Assembly: GCF_001426185.1 (NCBI RefSeq)
Contig: NZ_LMRP01000002.1
Coordinates: 124,157 to 188,156 of the forward strand
DNA: 64,000 bases
Direction of reading: 5' to 3'
Source of the DNA: Rhodococcus sp. Leaf247
GTDB lineage: Bacteria > Actinomycetota > Actinomycetes > Mycobacteriales > Mycobacteriaceae
Every line of letters starts with the position of its first letter. Position 1 is the first letter of the stretch. This document shows positions 34,300 through 42,519 of the stretch, piece by piece. A program made the position numbers and the translations under genes. The notes beneath the pieces are model-generated. The model did no database searches. It saw only the letters and a list, made by a program, of their open reading frames with translations, and was not told where the DNA came from.

Positions 34300-34965
34300 G
34301 TGGGGCACGTGACGGGAGCGCGACCGTGGCGTATCGGTGTCGTCGACGACCACGAGTCGGTCGTCGAAGGACTCAGGTCGATCATCGACGAGGGCGACGA
34401 CATGGAATTCGTCGCGGGGTCCGACACCGTGCACGGCCTGCTGCAGCTGAAAACCAGCTTCGACCTCGTCGTTCTCGATCTGCGACTCGGCGACGGTTCG
34501 TCCCCCACGACCAACGTCGAGACCCTTCGCAACGCCGGCGTCAACACGCTCGTCTACACATCCGGTGACGAGGCCTACCTCGTCCAACTCGCTGCCGCCG
34601 CGGGGGTGCTGGGGGTTCTCCGCAAGTCCGCGCGCAAGAACGAGATTCACGAGGCCGTGCGCGCTGCGGCGGCCGGTCACCAGGTGGCCACGATGGATTG
34701 GGCAGCGGCGATCGATTCCGACCCGGACTTCGTCGATCTGTCACCTCGGCTGCGACAGGTTCTCCAGCTCTACGCGGCCGGCGAACCGACGGTGCGTGTG
34801 GCGCGCGAGACAGGGCTCTCCCCCGACACCGTGACCGACTACGTCGACCGCATACGACGGAAGTACCGAGAGGTCGGACGTCCCGCACCGACCAAGATCG
34901 ACCTGTACAAACGAGCGATCGAGGATGGATGGCTGCCGATTCCGCGTCGCTTCCGACGCAGCTGA
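34300..34965 (+). CDS. Response regulator with receiver and HTH domains
   Basis: A 221-residue protein with a receiver domain (Asp16/17, phospho-acceptor Asp60 in FDLVVLDLRLGDG, Thr in LVYTSGDEA, Lys in GVLRKSAR) and a C-terminal HTH (LSPRLRQVLQLYAAGEPTVRVARETGLSPDTVTDYVDRIRRKYREVGRPAPTK). The start is GTG 34300 or GTG 34309. It overlaps the sensor kinase gene by 37 bp and is the first gene of a sensor operon. Confidence 0.88.
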   Translation: MGHVTGARPWRIGVVDDHESVVEGLRSIIDEGDDMEFVAGSDTVHGLLQLKTSFDLVVLDLRLGDGSSPTTNVETLRNAGVNTLVYTSGDEAYLVQLAAAAGVLGVLRKSARKNEIHEAVRAAAAGHQVATMDWAAAIDSDPDFVDLSPRLRQVLQLYAAGEPTVRVARETGLSPDTVTDYVDRIRRKYREVGRPAPTKIDLYKRAIEDGWLPIPRRFRRS

Positions 34966-36146
34966 GCTCTCCCCACCCGTTCGAGCAGGCCGCGGGTGGC
35001 CGGATCGTGCAGCAGTTCACGCTGTTCGCGGGCGTCGGCTATCTGTTCTTTCTTCTCGTCACCCTGCCCTCCATCGTCCAATCCCTCGACGTCATGGCCT
35101 GGTGGTGGACTGCCCTGGCGATGATCTCCGTGTATGGAACAGGCGTGACCACCGGCATACTCGCGATCCGTCGCGCCTCGACGAGCCGTCTGCGCACTGC
35201 CGCCTCCACCAGCGCCGTGGGATACGCGCTCGCGCTGGCGTTATGGCCTCTCGGCTGGAACGGCAACCTTCTCGACTCGAACGCCATCTGGATCCAGGCG
35301 CTCGTCGGTCTGCCGGCACTCACCGCGGCCGCAGCATGGCGACCCGTGTGGCCGTTCGTCTACCTGACGGCCGTGGTCTTCGCGGTGAGCGCCATCAATC
35401 ATGCGGTGCGAATTCCCGGCCGTGATGATCCCGTGGTCGTCGACGCAGCGTGGACGCTCGCGTTCTGCCTGGTGCCGGTCGCCGCGTCGGTCATGGGCAT
35501 CCACTCGGCGCGGGTACTCGACGCCACCCGCGACTCCGCCTTCGCGACGGCCGGTGACGCCGCCGCCCTCGAAGCCCGAGCGCTGGAGAGGAACCGACTC
35601 GACGCCCTGACCCACGACGGCGTGATGACCACTCTCCTCACCGCGGCGCGGCAGGGCCGGACGCCATCCGTGGCTCGGCAAGCTGTGAACACCCTGGCCG
35701 AGATGCGGACGCTCGCGCAGGGCGACACCGACCCGATCGCCACTCTCGACGCCCACTCCGTTCTGGCGCGGCTACGACACTCCGTCGCCGACGTGGACCC
35801 GGCCATCCCGCCGCAGGCAGTGATCACCGCCGACGACGAGTCGAGGTACCCGGCGGACGTCGTGAGCACGCTGGCATCGGCGGCCTCGGAAGCGTTGCGG
35901 AACAGTGTCCGACATGCCGGTCGCGACGCCGTGCGACGCGTGGACATCTCCGTCTCGGACGACCACCTCGCCATGACGGTTGCGGACGACGGCATCGGAT
36001 TCGATCCGGCGTCGGTGCCGGCCCACCGACTCGGACTGGCCGTGAGTGTGCGCGGACGGATGACTCTGCTCCCCGGCGGCACAGCAGAGGTGGAATCCGC
36101 GCCCGCGTCGGGCACCTCGGTCCGGCTCGAATGGACGCGACCATGA
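34929..36146 (+). CDS. Sensor histidine kinase (NarL/LuxR partner class)
   Basis: A 405-residue membrane kinase. Residues ~25-190 hold about six helices. The dimerisation region has ALERNRLDALTHDGVMTTLL with the likely phospho-His. The ATPase domain has the N-box SEALRNSVRHAG, G1 VADDGIGFD and G2 SVRGRMTLLPGGTAEVESAPASGTSVRLEW. The ATG at 34929 follows GAGGA and overlaps the regulator gene. No extracellular sensor domain is present, so it probably senses a membrane or intramembrane signal. Confidence 0.85.
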   Translation: MAADSASLPTQLSSPHPFEQAAGGRIVQQFTLFAGVGYLFFLLVTLPSIVQSLDVMAWWWTALAMISVYGTGVTTGILAIRRASTSRLRTAASTSAVGYALALALWPLGWNGNLLDSNAIWIQALVGLPALTAAAAWRPVWPFVYLTAVVFAVSAINHAVRIPGRDDPVVVDAAWTLAFCLVPVAASVMGIHSARVLDATRDSAFATAGDAAALEARALERNRLDALTHDGVMTTLLTAARQGRTPSVARQAVNTLAEMRTLAQGDTDPIATLDAHSVLARLRHSVADVDPAIPPQAVITADDESRYPADVVSTLASAASEALRNSVRHAGRDAVRRVDISVSDDHLAMTVADDGIGFDPASVPAHRLGLAVSVRGRMTLLPGGTAEVESAPASGTSVRLEWTRP

Positions 36147-37159
36147 GCGCGGGAGACATCCGCGGAGTCCTCGGACTCCACACGCGATGGGCTCGGGTGA
36201 TCGTCACCCTCTATGTCGGAGTGCTCGTCCTGGTCACGGTGCAGACCTCGCGTGGCGCGTCGTCGTGGTGGCCTCTCGCTGCCGGAACCATCGTTCTGGC
36301 GCTGGCGACAATCGGACTGATCTCGTTCGCGGGCGATCCACTTCCTCGCCTCCCCACCGTGCTGGTGGCGGCTGCCGGTCCGCTCGCCTCCGCGTGTCAT
36401 CTGGTGGCGTTCCCCGCACCCTTCCTCACTCCGCTACAGGCGTGGACCCACGGTGCGGGGGCAACGCTGTTCTGCTTTCTGTGTGTGCGAGGACGACCGG
36501 GTGCCGCATGGGCGGGCTTTGTCGGGACAGCGGCGACATACGGCTTCTGGGGGTTCTCAACCGATCAGGGCTTCGTCGCCGGGGCGATCTACGTCTTCCC
36601 CGACGCCGGCGTGTTGTTGATGTCGACGTTCCTGTCACTCACCCTGCGCCCCAACAGCAATTCGATTCTCGTACTGCGTGAATCGGCGCAGCGTCGTGCC
36701 GCCGCGGTCACGGCATCCCAGGCCGCGATGGACGAACGCGACACCCGGTTGCGCCATCTCGACCGGCTCGCGCGCCCACTCCTCGAACGCATCGCCCACG
36801 GACCCGAGCTGACCGACGCGGAACGGAAGTCCTGCGAACTTCTCGAGGCGCATCTGCGCGATCGTCTCCGCGCCCCGGCGCTGTCCGACCCCCGCATCGA
36901 CGACGCCGCACGTGTCGCGCGGAGTCGTGGCGTCGAAGTCATGCTGATCGACGACCACGGCATGGACGACACGGCCGACACCGCGCAGCAGTGGGTGCGT
37001 GATTCCGTGGTCGACACGCTGCGACGTGCAGAGGTCGGAGACGTCAGGGTGCGCATTCATCCTCGCGGCAGGAACGTGATGGCATCCATCTTCGTCGACG
37101 ACCAGAACGGCCCCCGACGGACCGACTTCGACATCAGCGGACGCAGGACCGGCGACTAG
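36143..37159 (+). CDS. Membrane protein with kinase-like dimerisation region, no ATPase domain
   Basis: A 338-residue protein that starts in an ATGA overlap with the kinase stop. The N-terminal half has five to six helices like its neighbour. A coiled-coil-like segment follows (RESAQRRAAAVTASQAAMDERDTRLRHLDRLARPLLERIAHG). The C-terminal ~120 residues lack N, G1 and G2 boxes. It looks like a decayed or specialised kinase partner that may pair with the upstream kinase. The function is uncertain. Confidence 0.75.
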   Translation: MSAGDIRGVLGLHTRWARVIVTLYVGVLVLVTVQTSRGASSWWPLAAGTIVLALATIGLISFAGDPLPRLPTVLVAAAGPLASACHLVAFPAPFLTPLQAWTHGAGATLFCFLCVRGRPGAAWAGFVGTAATYGFWGFSTDQGFVAGAIYVFPDAGVLLMSTFLSLTLRPNSNSILVLRESAQRRAAAVTASQAAMDERDTRLRHLDRLARPLLERIAHGPELTDAERKSCELLEAHLRDRLRAPALSDPRIDDAARVARSRGVEVMLIDDHGMDDTADTAQQWVRDSVVDTLRRAEVGDVRVRIHPRGRNVMASIFVDDQNGPRRTDFDISGRRTGD

Positions 37160-37201
37160 TTCGCTCGGCGAACGGTGCCCCCGGTATGCGGGTCCCCCGA
37201 A

Positions 37202-37218
37202 GACGCGGCTACCGCGTC
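37202..37218. terminator. Hairpin after the sensor operon
   Basis: GACGCGG-CTA-CCGCGTC is a perfect 7-bp stem with a 3-base loop, 43 bp after the stop of the membrane protein gene. A smaller GTTCGC-TCG-GCGAAC hairpin lies at 37159-37173. They could end the sensor operon or regulate the next small gene. Confidence 0.4.
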
Positions 37219-37293
37219 GCCCGAACAAAAACGTACGGTCTTTCCAGAAATGTCGACGATGACGGCGGCATGGCGAACGCAGGGGGCCATTCG

Positions 37294-37548
37294 ATGCAGG
37301 CAGTGATGACCGACGACGTAGTGAGACCAGCACTCAGCGCGCGGGAGATCGAGGTTCTGCGCGCCTGGATCATCAGCGACTCGAAGACGACCGTCGCCCG
37401 CACCCTCTACATCTCCCCCGCCACCGTCGGCACCCATATATCCCGCATCCGCGACAAGTACGACGCTGTCGGCCGCCCCGCCGGCTCCAAGGCCTCCCTA
37501 GTCGCGCGGGCGTTGCAGGACGGGCATGTGACGTTGGGCGAACTCTGA
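37294..37548 (+). CDS. Stand-alone HTH regulator related to the response regulator
   Basis: An 84-residue protein, essentially only a LuxR/NarL-type HTH (LSAREIEVLRAWIISDSKTTVARTLYISPATVGTHISRIRDKYDAVGRPAGSKASLVARAL). AGGGGG precedes the ATG by 7-8 bases. Its HTH is like that of the response regulator upstream (both have the KY-x2-VGRPA-x2-K-x2-L pattern), suggesting a shared origin or shared target. There is no receiver domain, so it may act constitutively or interfere with the regulator. Longer frames upstream lack a better start. Confidence 0.75.
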   Translation: MQAVMTDDVVRPALSAREIEVLRAWIISDSKTTVARTLYISPATVGTHISRIRDKYDAVGRPAGSKASLVARALQDGHVTLGEL

Positions 37549-37559
37549 GCCGGGGGTTG

Positions 37560-37623
37560 TTCTGCTCCTCTCGAGCTCATGTGACGCGGGATCCCGCGAA
37601 TTCTGGTGCCGAGAGGAGCAGAA
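37560..37623. repeat. 64-bp nested-palindrome element, copy A
   Basis: Outer arms TTCTGCTCCTCTCG (37560-37573) and CGAGAGGAGCAGAA (37610-37623) are perfectly complementary. Inside is the 14-bp palindrome CGCGGGATCCCGCG (37585-37598). Copy B at 49716 has the same length and design. It lies between the convergent HTH and deoR genes and may act as a terminator or be a dispersed element. Confidence 0.85.
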
Positions 37624-37633
37624 ACTCCACCGG

Positions 37634-38401
37634 TCAGACCACGACGACGGTGACCCCGGCATCGCGGAAGGGCTGCATCTGCTCCTCGGTCGCACTGGCG
37701 TCCGTGACCAGGGTGACGCCCTCGGGCAGGGGCGCCCAGGCGTGGAACGGACGCTGACCCAGCTTCGCCGCGTGCGCAAGCACGTAGACCGTGCCGGCGC
37801 GTTCGATCATCAACTCCTTGAGCCGCGTCTGCTCCAGCTCGGCCTCGCAGATGCCGCGGTCGGCGGTGACCGCGTCCGCACCGAGGAAGGCGCGGTCGAA
37901 CGACACCCGTGCCAAAGACGCCTCGGCCAGCGGTCCGACGAATCCCTGCGACAGGTGACGCAGCGTGCCGCCCAGGCACTCGACACGCACGTCGTCGGCA
38001 TCCGCCAGCGCTTCGAGCGCGGTGAGACCCGCAGCGATGACCGTGAGTCCGGTGGAGTCACGGAGGTACTCGCCCATGGCACCGACGGTGGTGCCGGCGT
38101 CGAGCAGCACCGTCTCGCCCGGGTGCACCTCTCCCGCAGCCCACTTCGCGATCGCACGCTTGGCGTCGAAGCCCTCGACCGCACGCTGGCGCAGTGACGA
38201 CTCGGGGTGCGGATCGAGCGCGATCGCGCCCCCGTACGTGCGCGCGAGAAGTCCCTCGGCGGTCAGCTGCGACAGATCCCGGCGGATGGTCGAGGCCGTC
38301 ACGCCGAACTGCACCGACAGGTCCTCCACACTTGCCAGACCACTCGTCTTGGCCAGGCGGACGATCTCCGCGCGCCGCGCCTGTGACTCCCTGAGCGCCA
38401 T
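37634..38401 (-). CDS. DeoR family regulator of the acid-sugar cluster
   Basis: A 255-residue protein with an N-terminal DeoR helix-turn-helix (RRAEIVRLAKTSGLASVEDLSVQFGVTASTIRRDLSQLTAEGLLARTYGGA) and a sugar-phosphate-binding C-terminal domain (DAGTTVGAMGEYL, FLGADAVTADRGICEAELEQTRLKELMI). It ends a minus-strand series 9 bp after the kinase-PdxA gene. It probably represses the cluster through the repeated TGCGTGNTTCGCGCA motifs and is released by a phosphorylated sugar acid. Confidence 0.9.
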   Translation of the reverse strand: MALRESQARRAEIVRLAKTSGLASVEDLSVQFGVTASTIRRDLSQLTAEGLLARTYGGAIALDPHPESSLRQRAVEGFDAKRAIAKWAAGEVHPGETVLLDAGTTVGAMGEYLRDSTGLTVIAAGLTALEALADADDVRVECLGGTLRHLSQGFVGPLAEASLARVSFDRAFLGADAVTADRGICEAELEQTRLKELMIERAGTVYVLAHAAKLGQRPFHAWAPLPEGVTLVTDASATEEQMQPFRDAGVTVVVV

Positions 38402-38410
38402 ACCCGAAAC

Positions 38411-40576
38411 CTAGCCGACGTCGGCGGTACTGGTCGCCAGTTCGGCGGCCTGTCGCAGCGCTTCCACCATGCTGCCCGCCTCGGCGATGCCCTTGCCCGC
38501 GATGTCGAACGCGGTGCCGTGGTCGACGGAGGTGCGGATGACGGGGAGTCCCACGGTGATATTCACGCCGGCCTCGATGCCGAGAACCTTGACCGGTCCG
38601 TGGCCCTGGTCGTGGTACATCGCGACGATGAGGTCGTAGTCACCGCGACCCGCGAGGAAGAACGCGGTGTCCGCGGGCAGCGGTCCGACCGCGTCGATTC
38701 CGTCCGCCTGCAGCTTCTCGACGGCCGGGACGATCTTCTGATCTTCCTCGCCGTACCCGAACAGGCCGTTCTCGCCGGCGTGCGGGTTGATGCCGCACAG
38801 GCCGATCTTGGGGTTGCTGTTCCCCGATCGCACCAGCGCCTCGTAGCCGCGGCGGACGGTGCGCTCGACGAGTCCCGGCTCGATCTTCGCGACGGCGTCG
38901 AGCAGTCCGATGTGGGTGGTCACGTGGATGACCTTGAGCTTGGGCGTCGAGAGCATCATCGACACCTCCTCGGTACCGGTGAGGTGCGCGAGCAGCTCGG
39001 TGTGGCCCGGGAAGATGTGTCCGGCGGCGTGCAGCGCCTCCTTGTTGAGCGGTGCCGTGCAGATGGCCTGGACATCGCCCGCCACGGCGAGTTCCGCTGC
39101 GACACGTATGTATTCGTAGGCAGCGTGCCCCGCCACTGCGGATAGCTCACCCCATGCCAGATCCGCGGGCAGCAACCCGAGGTCGACGACGTTGATGCGC
39201 CCGCTGGTGAACTCGGCGTCCGCGATGCGCTCGATCGAGACGATGTCGCACTGCACACCCAGGACGTCGGCGGCAAGACGAAGACGCGCGGCGTCACCGA
39301 TGACGACGGGCCGACACCATCCCGCCACCTTCGCGTCGAGCACGGCGGGGACAATGACCTCGGGGCCGATGCCCGCGCCGTCGCCCATCGTCAGGGCCAC
39401 CACGGGCAGGTCGAGAGTCTGGAGATCGGTCGATGTCATGGCTGAGTCCTTCGGTCGGAGCGTGGTGTCCGGCGAGTCGCCGGTGAGGTAGGAGTGGATG
39501 GCGGACAGGCTGTCTCGATCACCGAAACTGCCCGGCCGCGTGACGACGCGTCGGCCCCGCGGGTCGACGGACACGACAGCGCCGTAATGCACGTGCCCGA
39601 GCGGGCGCAGGGTGTCGATGCCGAGCGCGGTGATAACGGCCCGTGCCGTCTCACCGCCGGTGAGCGCGAGGTCGACCGACAGTCCGTCGGTGCCGGCTCG
39701 GACGTACTCGGCCAGGGCGAAGGACAGGTCACGGGTTCGTGCGACGTCCACGGAGCCGGTCACGGTAAGCGCGACCGAGCCGTCGCGCAGCGCGGAGGAG
39801 AGCGTGTGCGGATCGGACCGTTCGGCGAGCAGGTCGGCCGGGTCCACGGCCAGCAGTCGCACGCCGTCCTCGGCGAGACGCCGCACCTGATCGACGGCCA
39901 CCGAAGAGGCGGTGCCCACGACGACGAGGACGGGATCGCCCGTGCGCGAGACGGAGCAAGGTGTCGCAGTATCACCGAGACCCCGGGCGACGGCCGCGGC
40001 GAGCGCCGAGGTGCCCACCAGTGCCACGTCGGGGCGGTCGGCCACTGCCGCCACCACCGCGTCGAGATCGGCGTCGGACTCGATGTCGCACACGACGACC
40101 CCGGTCGCGGCCGAGAGCGCGTCGATGGTGACGAGCGGAGCATCGAGCATGTGTGGCAACGACTCCGGGGGTTCGCCGGACTCGGCGTGCCAGAGGTCGG
40201 TGTGGGCAAGCGGCACTCCGTCGACGTGGAGTACGCCGTCTCGCACGAGCCGGTTCAGCAGCGGGAGGCCGCCGGCGACTATCACCGGCCCGCGCTCGGA
40301 CAGGGCGCGCACCGTGGCTGCGACGTTGCCGCGCAGCAACGAGTCGATTTTCGCGAGAACCCGGCTGCCCGACGGGACGGAGCGCAGCGCGGACGACACC
40401 AGCAGTTCCGTCTGCTCGGCGGCCATCGCTCGGGTGTCGAGATCCACGACGGAGACTGCCGCGGAACCGATCACGGCGTCGAGAGTCAAAGACACGTCGG
40501 GCGCGCGGTCGAGGAACACCCCGGCCACCTCGGCGGCGCCGGAGAGGTCGTCGGCCAGTACGACGAGTGAGGTCAT
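38411..40576 (-). CDS. Fusion of four-carbon acid sugar kinase (DUF1537) and PdxA-type dehydrogenase
   Basis: A single 721-residue frame with no internal stop. Residues 1 to ~375 are a DUF1537 acid-sugar kinase (LVVLADDLSGAAEVAGVF, VLAKIDSLLRGNV, LTGGETARAVITALG). From ~380 it is PdxA-like (LPVVALTMGDGAGIGPEV, APLNKEAL, HTELLAHLTG, INPHAGENG, AMYHDQGHGPVKVLG with the metal-binding His). A Met at 39439 marks the PdxA domain start and could support internal initiation. Separate kinases and PdxA2 proteins phosphorylate D-threonate-like acids and oxidatively decarboxylate the phosphate. Fusion would couple both steps. Confidence 0.85.
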   Translation of the reverse strand: MTSLVVLADDLSGAAEVAGVFLDRAPDVSLTLDAVIGSAAVSVVDLDTRAMAAEQTELLVSSALRSVPSGSRVLAKIDSLLRGNVAATVRALSERGPVIVAGGLPLLNRLVRDGVLHVDGVPLAHTDLWHAESGEPPESLPHMLDAPLVTIDALSAATGVVVCDIESDADLDAVVAAVADRPDVALVGTSALAAAVARGLGDTATPCSVSRTGDPVLVVVGTASSVAVDQVRRLAEDGVRLLAVDPADLLAERSDPHTLSSALRDGSVALTVTGSVDVARTRDLSFALAEYVRAGTDGLSVDLALTGGETARAVITALGIDTLRPLGHVHYGAVVSVDPRGRRVVTRPGSFGDRDSLSAIHSYLTGDSPDTTLRPKDSAMTSTDLQTLDLPVVALTMGDGAGIGPEVIVPAVLDAKVAGWCRPVVIGDAARLRLAADVLGVQCDIVSIERIADAEFTSGRINVVDLGLLPADLAWGELSAVAGHAAYEYIRVAAELAVAGDVQAICTAPLNKEALHAAGHIFPGHTELLAHLTGTEEVSMMLSTPKLKVIHVTTHIGLLDAVAKIEPGLVERTVRRGYEALVRSGNSNPKIGLCGINPHAGENGLFGYGEEDQKIVPAVEKLQADGIDAVGPLPADTAFFLAGRGDYDLIVAMYHDQGHGPVKVLGIEAGVNITVGLPVIRTSVDHGTAFDIAGKGIAEAGSMVEALRQAAELATSTADVG

Positions 40577-40599
40577 CGCTGCACCGCCCTTCCCTCTTT

Positions 40600-40646
40600 T
40601 GCGCGAACCACGCACACAACTGTAGCGGAGTTGCGTGTTTCGCGCA
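40600..40646. promoter_or_regulatory. Paired DeoR operator upstream of the kinase-PdxA gene
   Basis: TGCGCGAACCACGCA (40600-40614) and TGCGTGTTTCGCGCA (40632-40646) are inverted copies of the motif TGCGTGNTTCGCGCA separated by 17 bp. They lie in the 76-bp gap between the SDR and kinase-PdxA genes, indicating an internal regulated promoter. Confidence 0.7.
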
Positions 40647-40652
40647 GTCGAT

Positions 40653-41336
40653 TCACAACGACGCTCCCGCGCACTGCACGATCGCCTGGCCGGTGATGTT
40701 GCGACCGAGAGGGCCGAGCAGGAATCCGATGAGCCCCGCGACCTCCGACGGGTCGATGAAGGCTCCGAGGGGCGGGAGCTTGGGCGGAGTGTGTGAGCGC
40801 GAGGGATCTCCCAGCATGGCGGTGTCCGTGGGTCCGGGCGCAACGACGTTGACGGTGATGCCGCGGGACACCAGTTCCATGGCCCACGACCGCGCCATGC
40901 CCGTCAGAGCGGACTTGGTGGCGACGTACTGACTCTTGCCGGCATTGCCGGTCATGGTGCGACTTCCGACGAGGACGACGCGGGCACCGGGTTCCAGAGC
41001 GTCGACCACGCCGTTCACCAGGACCTCGGCCGCGGCGACATGGACCTGCCACATGTCGCGGAGGTCGTCGACATTCAGCGACCCGAGCGGTGCCGAACGC
41101 TGCAGTCCAGCAGCATGAACGACGGCATCGACCGCGGAGAGGCCCGACGCGACCGATGCCACCGCGTCCAGATCGCCCAGGTCGGCCTCGACCCACGTCA
41201 GGTTCTCGTGCTCGGTCTCCGGTTGTCGACGACTCAGCCCGGTGACGCGCCACCCATCGTCGAGAAGCGAGAGTGCCGTGGCCGCACCGATTCCCGAGCT
41301 GACGCCCGTGACGACGGCGTGCTTCACGACAGCCAC
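40653..41336 (-). CDS. Short-chain dehydrogenase/reductase of the acid-sugar cluster
   Basis: A 227-residue SDR: TGVSSGIG cofactor motif near 10-17, HAAG instead of NNAG near 73-76, catalytic Ser in VGSRTM and YVATK. The start is a GTG. Its first 13 bases overlap the end of the propeller gene. In this cluster it could oxidise the sugar acid or its lactone before the kinase step. The exact substrate is unknown. Confidence 0.85.
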   Translation of the reverse strand: MAVVKHAVVTGVSSGIGAATALSLLDDGWRVTGLSRRQPETEHENLTWVEADLGDLDAVASVASGLSAVDAVVHAAGLQRSAPLGSLNVDDLRDMWQVHVAAAEVLVNGVVDALEPGARVVLVGSRTMTGNAGKSQYVATKSALTGMARSWAMELVSRGITVNVVAPGPTDTAMLGDPSRSHTPPKLPPLGAFIDPSEVAGLIGFLLGPLGRNITGQAIVQCAGASL

Positions 41337-42505
41337 TCCGGCCGCACCTCGCAGTACTCGATGGCCTGACGGAAGCGCGTGAAGGCCACGTGCAGCGTCG
41401 GGCCGTCGGCCACGATGGACGGGTACGAGAACTCGCGGTTCAATCCGTCACGGGAGTTGTTCGACAGGCAGTACCCGTCGCCCTCCTCCAGGTTTCGGCG
41501 CACCGGCCAGGTGACACCGCGATCGGATGAGATCGCCAGGGCCATCGGCGCTCGGGGTGCGCCCCAGAAGGCGTGCCGCGGGTCGCCGTCGTCCAGGGGC
41601 GAGTCCTCCTCGACCGTCTCCTGCTTCTCCGCGATGCCGTGATCGTCGATCTCGTCGTACAGCGACAGTCGGCGCGCCGTGGCGTCTTCACGACTGGACT
41701 CGTTGTACACCAGGGCGAGTCGGTCGTCGGCCAGCACGACGAACTGCACCGACGAGTTGTTGTTGGGCAGCTCGGTGGGGACGGGAGCGCTCCACGTGTC
41801 ACCGTCGTCGTCGGAGACGGAACGATAGACGTGGTCCGCCCACCGGCTGCGGTAGAGCGCGACGAGCTGGCCGTCGGACAGGCGGCCGATGTTCATGTGG
41901 ACGCAGCCGATGCTGTCGGGAACGACTACCTCGCGCCACGTGGCACCGTCGTCGTCGGACACCATGACGCCGGAGTCGTCGCGGTCGCCCACCCACTTGC
42001 GTCCCTCGATGCGGACACAGTGGAAGACGGGCAACAGGATCCGGCCGGACGGCAGCGTGACCATGGGCTGGCGCACGAACACGCCACCGGCCTCGGTCTC
42101 CGGGATCAGGACGTCGGTCTCGCCCCAGGTGCGCCCGCCGTCGGGCGAGATCCGCCGCAGCACCCGTGCGGTGTCCTGATTGCCGGCGTGCTGCGAGGTC
42201 CACAGCAGCCAGATCTCACCGGACTCACGCACGTTGAGCACGGGATTCTGCTCCGACCGCGTCCCGTCGTCCGAGAGGCGGATCGGTTGCGACCACTCGT
42301 CGCCGTCCCGTCGTGAGAACCACACGCTGATGTCCGGTACGCCTTCCTGGGTGCCGGCGAACCAGACGCACGCAAGTGAACCGTCCGGCAGCACAGCCAG
42401 ATTGGCCGCGTGGTTCTGCACCTCGGGCGGGGTCAACAGCGCATCACGGCGCCCGGGCTCGGCGGTGGGGCGGACGATGCCGTCGGCATCCAGGGTGGTG
42501 GTCAC
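41324..42505 (-). CDS. Asp-box (BNR) beta-propeller protein, sialidase-like
   Basis: A 393-residue protein from GTG 42505 without any signal peptide. Four Asp boxes (S-x-D-x-G-x-T-W) are at about 120-127, 183-190, 231-238 and 327-333, the framework of six-bladed sialidase-type propellers. Related proteins act on sialic acids or other acidic sugars, but a cytoplasmic location and neighbours for acid-sugar kinase and aldolase chemistry suggest a different sugar-acid substrate. It begins 14 bp after the binding-protein stop in the same operon. Confidence 0.8.
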   Translation of the reverse strand: MTTTLDADGIVRPTAEPGRRDALLTPPEVQNHAANLAVLPDGSLACVWFAGTQEGVPDISVWFSRRDGDEWSQPIRLSDDGTRSEQNPVLNVRESGEIWLLWTSQHAGNQDTARVLRRISPDGGRTWGETDVLIPETEAGGVFVRQPMVTLPSGRILLPVFHCVRIEGRKWVGDRDDSGVMVSDDDGATWREVVVPDSIGCVHMNIGRLSDGQLVALYRSRWADHVYRSVSDDDGDTWSAPVPTELPNNNSSVQFVVLADDRLALVYNESSREDATARRLSLYDEIDDHGIAEKQETVEEDSPLDDGDPRHAFWGAPRAPMALAISSDRGVTWPVRRNLEEGDGYCLSNNSRDGLNREFSYPSIVADGPTLHVAFTRFRQAIEYCEVRPEWLS

Positions 42506-42519
42506 GGGGATCTCCTCGA

